64,000 nucleotides of DNA. It comes from Thamnaconus septentrionalis. Taxonomy: Eukaryota > Chordata > Actinopteri > Tetraodontiformes > Monacanthidae. The DNA is taken from NCBI GenBank assembly GCA_009823395.1, contig CM020502.1, positions 15,703,444 to 15,767,443 of the forward strand. Direction: 5' to 3'. Shown piece after piece: positions 57,001 through 64,000 of this stretch. Position 1 is the first letter of the stretch. Every line of letters begins with the position of its first letter. A model generated the notes under the pieces. The model was not told the origin of the DNA. It searched no databases and was given only the letters and a program-made list of their open reading frames with translations. The translations under genes were made by a program, and so were the position numbers.

Positions 57001-58966
57001 CGTACATTTAGATCATAGATATTTAGTCAAACGTCTCATGTGGTCAGGATTACCCTAAGCAGGGACTTGTTTGTCTCATAAACTGTGCAGGATGCGATGG
57101 CCTAAGACATGTAGGAATATGTCACCGTGTAATCACTGTCCTGTCCGCTTCAGTCAAAGTGGCTGCGAGCAATTTGGTCGGAGCTATGGTGACTGTTATG
57201 TGAGCAGCAGACGCACTCGGTGTAACCTTTAATGACCCAAGTCTGCCTCGATTACAGCTACACCACAGGGACCGAAGCCAAGCTCCACCAGTCGGAATCA
57301 CAGCAGGAAATTAAACTGTGGGTACAAGCACCACCTCGAGACAAGCTAAAAATGAAATAATCAGCTGGGGATTCTATCTGGAGTCGAGGCAGAGCGACGA
57401 TTTAGGGGATGACAACAGTGCGAAGAGAAGAATAACGATGAAGTGGTTAACAACATGCTAGCTTCAGTAGATCACATCTGTCTTAGTTATGCTGTCGACA
57501 CTGTTTAGTTTCAGCCGACAATAATTAGAACCAGTATTTAGTTAAGCTTAACCATGTGGTGGATTCAGAACCTTTCCATGGGGCTATGAAATAATAGTGT
57601 ATTACTGTTGCCTGTTTTCATTAGGTTTGCACTCAAACCAAAAGACAGTGTGGTTGAAAGTTGGCATAATGCATTCCAAAACATTTCCATGGAACCTTTT
57701 ATTGTTTATTACCAAGAATGTCGGCAAAATTCAAAACAGATTCCCAGAAACTTTCCCTGACGTGATTTCATATTGGTCTATTTTGAATGCGGTATACTGC
57801 ACAAAGCCTTGTTAATTTACATCAGATCGCTGAATGCAAATGTGGCACTGGTGTTAGTTTTTCATTTTCAAATCATAATGGCAAAAGATCGCTCAACATT
57901 TCATTGATAAAGGCTAACCGTTTTCCTAAAATGTCACCGTCAACAGTGTTTCCCATCGCAGCTGCAAACATTTTATTTAACGGCAATACACAGCTTTTCA
58001 ATCCTGTTTTTCTCTAAAACCGCAAGCTTATATCTAAAAAAAAAAAAAAAAAAAAAGAATGCTGGTCATCTCAGAGGAATGCAAGTGTCAGCTGCAGCTG
58101 ACAGCAGATGAAAGATGAACACGTGCTCTGGCTGAGACGAATCGACGCCGTGGGCAGACTCCCTGAGCTGGGAGTCAGTAAGGCAGTAAGGCACTACGCA
58201 GTAGGGTATAGAAGAATGGCCCCAGCCACTGATGAATACAAAATGAGAGAATTAAGAGGCCAACAAGGACAGGAAGTTTGGTCTTGGAAAAGCGGCAGCG
58301 GAGACCAGTGTGCTGGGCTTTCAACGTCCGACATGCATCTTTTACTTAAACCTTTCCTACACACTGACTGACCACTTTCTGCTCCTCCACGCTGCAGGGC
58401 TGCGTCCTTGTACAAAGGGCCTCTTCTGGCTTCACAGCTATGCAAGACGATTCAGCTGGACTCGCTGGCCTACTTTGGCTGTGCACATGCACACACACAC
58501 ACACTTCAAGTCCAATACTTCCGAGGGTTGTGATTGACATAATGCGTTTTGCAAGACCTAACTGGAACCCGACACTTGTAGAACAAATCAATACACCCGC
58601 ACCCAACCCGCTTGCAAAAATGTCAGAGTAAAAGCTACTCTTATTTTATCTGATTAATCACGATTAATCACAATTTTCAAAAACTATCCTTGAAGAAGTT
58701 TGACAAATTGTCATGTTATTGGTGCAGAAATGATGAATGCGTGAAAGTGGTTAGATCAAACAGATTTTATTCTGTCCACCACAGAGTACAGACCTCTGAG
58801 AGAGTATTTAACTGAGTGTCGACACATTTGGCACAAACTTATGAAAAACGCTGTCTTTGACAAAGTGACAAATGCCGCAGCTTAATCAAAGTGGCAACGT
58901 GCGATTTCCGCCTCAAAGAGCCAAAACAGTGGGACAGCACGCGAGATAACAGCATGTGGTTTTATA
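57001..58966. other. Unassigned non-coding stretch
   Basis: A poly-A run lies at about 58038-58055. A frame at 58108-58371 is open but unrecognised. No gene is called. Confidence 0.4.
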
Positions 58967-59708
58967 TGGAGGACTAAAAGTGCCAAAATTAAATAAATAA
59001 ATACGTCATTAAATAATTATTTAAATGTGTCATTAATTCATTAAAATACCAATTCATTTTATGGAAATATATATACATATAATTATTTCACTATTTAATT
59101 AATTATTTCATGGTCATGTGTTGCAGTGCTTCATAAATGTATTATATCTGTCAAACCCGCCCATCAAAATCGATGGGCGGGGCTAACTCGAATGTAGTCT
59201 AATCCACCGCTTTGGTCTGAAGTCTTTCTAAACATGGTGGCTTTGTTGGTGGAGGCTCTCCATGAACATTCGAGGGAGTTGGTGAGAGATATTTTAGAAC
59301 TTGCAGACTATGTGGAATCAGGACCTGCTGACCCCGAGCATATAGCGTGTAAAGCAGAGGAATTTAATGAAATTGTCAGTTATTTCTGCACCCTCCGACC
59401 AATTATACAGAATCGATTTGCCTTGACTTGATGTGCAGGGTAACCAATCAGGTGTTAGGATCCGCCCACCGACTTTGATGGGCGAGTTTGACAGATAAAA
59501 TAAACTCATGAAGCACTGCAACACAGGACCATGAAATAATGAATTAAATTGTGAAATATATATATATTTCCATAAAATGAATTGGTATTTTAATGAATTA
59601 ATTACACATTTTTGTATTTAATTTAAATTTTAATTAATTAATGACACATTTAAATAATTATTTTTGTGATGTATTTATTTATTTTATTTTGGCACTTCTG
59701 GTCCTCCA
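58967..59708. mobile_element. Foldback DNA element with TA target duplication and loop ORF
   Basis: The left arm from TGGAGGACTAAAAGTGCC (58967) returns inverted as GGCACTTCTGGTCCTCCA (ending 59708), flanked by TA on both sides. The arms are about 230-250 bp each and include paired GTCAAACCCGCCCATCAAA-type words near the loop. The loop holds an intact small ORF. No transposase is present. Confidence 0.8.
59234..59431 (+). CDS. Hypothetical 65-aa ORF in the loop of the foldback element
   Basis: Uninterrupted from ATG to TGA. It starts MVALLVEALHEHSRELVRDI and is predicted to be acidic and mainly helical, with charged and leucine residues alternating. It fills the unpaired loop between the two inverted arms. 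The upstream arm sequence has GATGGGCGGGG, like a GC-box region. It might be the captured first exon of a host gene, or chance. No relatives are recognised. Confidence 0.3.
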   Translation: MVALLVEALHEHSRELVRDILELADYVESGPADPEHIACKAEEFNEIVSYFCTLRPIIQNRFALT

Positions 59709-61264
59709 TAGTTTCAGACCCCCACTACAAATGAATAAAAACGACTCCTGTATGTCTGCCTCAGATATCCGAGAACGACTCCTGTGGCTTAAAGTATCCC
59801 TTTGTCAATACTGGCTGACTTTGTGGTGTCTGTTGGCGCTTAAAGGTTTTGCAGTACCACTAACAAAAGGTTGTTGTTTTTGTCACGCCAACATTTGGTC
59901 CAATAGAAAGAAAAGTCATTCAGCAAATCAAACCTTGTTTATGTGGTACCTTTCATAGAAGACTTCTCACGAAACTGATTAGGTCCGGAACAAGGTCTGT
60001 TTTACTAAGTGCTAACCGTTCATACACACTCTGTTAAAAAATATACCATCCATGATACAACCATTCCAACAAAATCATGGGAGTTTCTCCACCAGACTTC
60101 AGTTTAAAACTGAACCTCAATCAGAAACTTGTCGGACATTAATCTTTCATGCTTTTCTCTGGTTTCCATCTTGCAATCACGTAGTCACTGTGACACTACA
60201 CTGGTCACATCGTCAAAGTTGTACAAAAACATTTATGTGTTGAGACAAAGTATCTTAAAGCTGTTCCCACAGCTGCCATATTTGTTCTTGTCAGGGGGAG
60301 GGCTCGGGGGCAGAGGTTGGTATTTCCTGTGTACAACTTTAAAGGATTGAACAATGATGGTGAGCCAGACTTTCTTTTTTTCTTTTTCTTTTTTATATTA
60401 TATAACTTTTTTGTTTTAATGTGCGCCATCAGAAGACACTGAAGCCCCTACAGGGTTGTATGTGAGTGATGAGGACAGCTGTGTGGTCAGATTGGTTGAC
60501 CTGTTCCAAAGCAGCATGGATCATGCTTGGAATGTGATTGTATAGTAATCGTCCCACTCCTTAGAAAATAAAACAGCTTTGAACATGTTCAACTTTATTT
60601 TTAACTTATGTTTGTCATTCAAAATTCATTTAAGAGGCTGTTGTTGTACAGAGATGCTAAGACAATGTGGGAGTCGAGCAATGCAAGCTTCCAGGACAAC
60701 AGCAAGGACTGCATAGATGTAAACAACATTGAAATCAATAAAAAACAATGATATAATAATAATAGATATCACATTGTTGGCGATGCAGATGGCATTTCTA
60801 CTGCTGGTAATCAATGGGCTTTAGTCGAACTTATCCATTTATCGTGACATTCTTTTTTTATGTTCACTGAATCACACAGCCTTCAAAAAATAAGAGAACC
60901 TACAGAGCCTCCGTGTGTTATAACTCACCTTTATGTCCAGAGAGATTACAGAGGACCAAAAACATACCACTGGAGCTCTGCATGTGTTATTTGATGGGAT
61001 GAAATCTGGGGATGCAAATTGAAGAGAGGTCTTATCTAAGAAGAAAACACTGGCAATTCATAACAATGATGGTTGACCTGTGTTGCTTTTTTTTTTTATT
61101 CCCCCAAACTCTTGTGTCTAACACATTTGACCCAAGCACTTGACCAATGCATCATACTACACTTGAGCCACTTTCCTCAGACAGGGCCATCTGACCAAAA
61201 GGCTGTAATTATGTTTGACATGTTTGCGCTCAGAGTTAAATACCATATCTATGCAGATATGTGA
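59709..61264. other. Unassigned non-coding stretch
   Basis: Contains T-rich runs near 60370-60420. No exon or repeat border was recognised. Confidence 0.35.
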
Positions 61265-61275
61265 ACCCTCTTGTT

Positions 61276-61695
61276 TCATGGGGTGGATGAAGGGTTGCAT
61301 GCAAAAGCCTCAACGAAACAAAAACAACCAGACATTTGCGAGAAACACCAGAAACATGTGTGTTTCCACTGCCAAACAACCTTGCACAACAGCCACATCA
61401 GTGAGATTCTGACTCTGAAATCTGTCTTGTCTTCCTTGCCAAGCCCCGACAGAGAGCCTCTCCAGTCGGCTGTAAAGTTGTAGTGGATTTCATACACGAT
61501 CCACTGTTCTTCTTGGATAAAGAGGTGGGAGGTATCAAGGAGAAGTGAAGCAGTCTCTTGGAACTGCTGTGCCAAACCAGGGAAGACGACCAGAAAGAGA
61601 AGCCACTTTGAGTTGTAAACAATGGCTGCTGCTAAGGGGATCAGCGCTGATGCAACTGTAGCTGCTGATTGATCAGAACTGGATTTAACTTTCAT
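61276..61695 (-). CDS. Hypothetical 139-aa ORF, unrecognised
   Basis: The longest frame in the window that does not depend on a microsatellite. It starts MKVKSSSDQSAATVASALIP, has a hydrophobic stretch near residues 14-40 (a possible membrane segment), and ends NPSSTP. A poly-T tract lies immediately upstream of the ATG. There is no known motif, no splice support and no neighbouring exon, so it may be chance. Confidence 0.15.
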   Translation of the reverse strand: MKVKSSSDQSAATVASALIPLAAAIVYNSKWLLFLVVFPGLAQQFQETASLLLDTSHLFIQEEQWIVYEIHYNFTADWRGSLSGLGKEDKTDFRVRISLMWLLCKVVWQWKHTCFWCFSQMSGCFCFVEAFACNPSSTP

Positions 61696-61822
61696 TTAAA
61701 AAAAAAAAAAAAAAAAGTACAGCACTAAGAGCTTTTATGCAGTAGACAACAGTGTTATACTTAACTTCCAACAGGCAAGAGTTCTGCTAAACATGGTGCT
61801 AAGTAACTAGCCATTAGCCACA

Positions 61823-62309
61823 AGCTGCATTTCCACCACCCCTAGAATTGCACAATCAAAAACTGGTGATGGAAACAGCTAAAAGGTTTTGACGCTCTCA
61901 CGAGGTGGTTTTTCACACGTATCCATATAGAGGTATATCGCAAAAGTGTCATGAAAACACTTTTTTTGCATTGACACGTCACCGGACGTGACGTACGGGA
62001 TCACATGACCAGTTCCCGTCAGTAAAAAAATGGCGCGTTATGATTGGACGGAGGAGGAGACTGAATATTTTTTTACAAGTAATCAAAGAGAAAAATATAA
62101 CATCCATTGTTGATAGCAAACAAATGCAAAAAAACAAAAGCAAACGTAATCCTTGTAAATCTTGCGGGACGAGATTTGACGAGAATTACAGCTGGTTGCT
62201 GCACACCATTCAATGCTAACACCTGCAAATCGCAATTATACTTGATCGAAGTTTTAGAAATATCGCTTTTATTTTGCAAAAAAAAAAACTTTAATGGAAA
62301 CGCAGCTAC
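61823..62309 (+). mobile_element. Harbinger-type MITE, family B copy 4, with Myb-like ORF start
   Basis: The ends are CAAGCTGCATTTCCACC and GGAAACGCAGCTAC. From 62030 the plus strand reads MARYDWTEEETEYFF before the frame breaks. This matches the start in copy 1, so both descend from the same coding parent. Confidence 0.7.
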
Positions 62310-62963
62310 AGATGAGGAGAAGGACCAAATTGATTTGGCATTAGAGACAATCTTTGTGAGGAAGACGTGGGAACTGTCACTCCTATCCTCTTAGTATTGT
62401 GTCTTCTTTGGCTGCAGCTTGCTCTGCACTTTCTCCACTTTAGTGTTGTGTAGTGTGAGTGCACGTGCACAAAAATATGCAATACTCACAAATAGGAAGC
62501 AAGCCGAATGTGGGCACAAGATAGAAAGTTAAGATGGAACAATGAATTCTCTTTTAATTCAGAGTTTAATCCGTCTCCATCATTGCAGTCCTCTTCTCCT
62601 CTATTTTTAATGCAGTTGTAAACGTGAGGTGATTATTTTTCTCTCTCATGCATTTTTGCACCAGTGAAACTGACATTTACTGAAGGGAATTCCAATGCTG
62701 ATGCCAATAATGTTTTTTGAGATCAGTAATAGTGACTTCAGTGATTTCATTATACCTCAGAATTCTGCTCCTTGAACACTCTGGTTTCCTATCAATCGTA
62801 TGTAATACCCCTGTGATAAATCGCCTCTGGTTTTGTCAGTTTCAGCTTCGTGTCACTTTACCCTTCAGTTTCGTTCCCGATTTAATATGAAGACTTGTCT
62901 GCAGGCTCATGTCCCAGCAGCTCCTTGACTGAGTTACACATTTCAATAGAGCACTCACTGACT

Positions 62964-63047
62964 GTAGCTGTGTTTCCATCACCCTTAGAATTGCGCAAAC
63001 CCTAAATATGACAATAAAAAAAAAAAAACTGTCATGGAAACGCAGCT
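62964..63047. mobile_element. Harbinger-type MITE, family B copy 5 (84-bp minimal)
   Basis: GTAGCTGTGTTTCCATCACC and GTCATGGAAACGCAGCTC lie only about 40 bases apart, around CTAAATATGACAATAAA. It consists of little but the ends. Confidence 0.7.
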
Positions 63048-63945
63048 CGTGTCTGCGTCCTCCTTCTCTGTGTTGTTTTGATCGTCCGGTAACTTAATAA
63101 TCTGTTGCCAATTTTTCCATGTTTCTCGTCACTTGCGGTTTTGGAACGGTTGTTGCCCATGGACCTGCGGTCATAACATAGGACATAAAACCCATCTCAC
63201 CATTCCAGTCCACATGCTGCTCAGCTTCCCAAAATCATGCCAACATAGTTCTTTTTTTTTTTCACAAAGAATGAAATTACATGTTTGAAGTATCCCATTC
63301 ACGTTTCCCATCTTTATTTTTTTCTGTGAATGAAGGATCTGAACGACTCCAGCGTGAATGGATTATGTGTGTATGGCTGAAACAGATGTAGGTCAGACCG
63401 TATCCGGGCCTATTTCTGCCTCTGCCTCAGGTCAAATACTCAGGAGCCGCACAGATGTTGTAGCCAGATGTGGATCAGGCCGTAACTGCAGCCTCCGGGC
63501 TTCACCTTCTCAAAGCTGCGGTGCATTGTGTGTCAGGGCACACACGGTTTTTGTTGTTGTTGTTGTTGTTGTTTTTGTCCACAGTGAAGTGTGTGTCGAT
63601 CAAGAAATACCTGTGTGTCTGTGTAATGCACTGTGTTTCAACAGTTGTTCCACAGTGCTGGTGCCAGATTTTGTGTTTGTGTTTCCCTGTTAATTTTTTA
63701 ATTTCTTAGTTTTGCTTTGTTTGTTTGTCAGTGGGCTCTCATGTTTGGCAAAAAGGGGGTAAAAACCATCTTTATCTTTAAACCTTGGTTGTTTATAATG
63801 CCTTCAGAATGTTCTTCCGGTATTCTTTCCCATCCACATCGAAACAACATTTTTTAATCAACTGCTATCTTGACATTTCAGCACAGTGTGGTAAACATCT
63901 GTTTCAACAAATGGACGCTGCATTGTTGAATGTAGGTTTGGAGGT
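63048..63945. other. Unassigned stretch with (GTT)n
   Basis: A (GTT)n run lies at about 63550-63573. No exon is supported. Confidence 0.4.
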
Positions 63946-63957
63946 CTGTGCTGAATA

Positions 63958-64000
63958 TGGACTAGTCAAATATCTGGACACACCTTCCCATGATTTCTTT
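63958..64000 (+). mobile_element. Tc1/mariner-type end, cut by the window edge
   Basis: TGGACTAGTCAAATATCTGG followed by ACACACCTTCCCATG is a diverged form of the Tc1-like end seen at 50759. Confidence 0.6.

Overview
The window looks like nuclear DNA of a bony (teleost) fish. Introns are large, coding density is low, (CA)n/(GT)n microsatellites are frequent, and fish-type mobile DNA is abundant: tRNA-headed SINEs, Tc1-like ends, small hAT elements with 8-bp target duplications, Harbinger-type MITEs and a LINE with a nested LTR. The species cannot be named from the sequence alone.

Only one protein gene can be assembled with confidence. It lies on the minus strand between 18433 (start codon) and 9977 (stop codon). 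Nine exons with GT-AG boundaries and consistent phases join into one 1260-nt open frame of 419 codons plus stop. The product is a sialic-acid-binding Ig-like lectin (siglec) of the MAG/CD22 type: signal peptide, V-set domain with the sialic-acid arginine, two C2-set domains, one membrane helix, and a short basic tail without an ITIM. Each of the three Ig domains is split by its own phase-0 intron, which is unusual for siglecs.

Layout: 1-9.3 kb is non-coding, with microsatellites, SINEs, a Harbinger MITE and LTR-like DNA. The siglec-like gene with MITE-filled introns occupies 9.9-18.4 kb. A decayed Gypsy-like LTR element (18.8-19.7 kb) and an inverted-repeat transposon with a coding relic (20.2-21.1 kb) follow. 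A 29-unit minisatellite lies at 24.25-24.86 kb. A CpG-rich, microsatellite-studded island at 28.4-29.5 kb may be the 5' end of another gene. From 30 to 64 kb I find no exon I can assign. That part reads as intron or intergenic DNA with nested hAT elements (34.4-35.9 kb), further hAT, foldback and Tc1 elements, a LINE split by a solo LTR (41.1-42.5 kb), and a foldback element whose loop is filled by a 65-codon ORF (59.0-59.7 kb).

The strongest leads are the split-exon architecture of the siglec gene, the possibly MITE-supplied poly(A) signal, the ORF-bearing foldback element, the truncated ORF next to an inverted duplication at 20.67 kb, and the nested insertions with intact target duplications.
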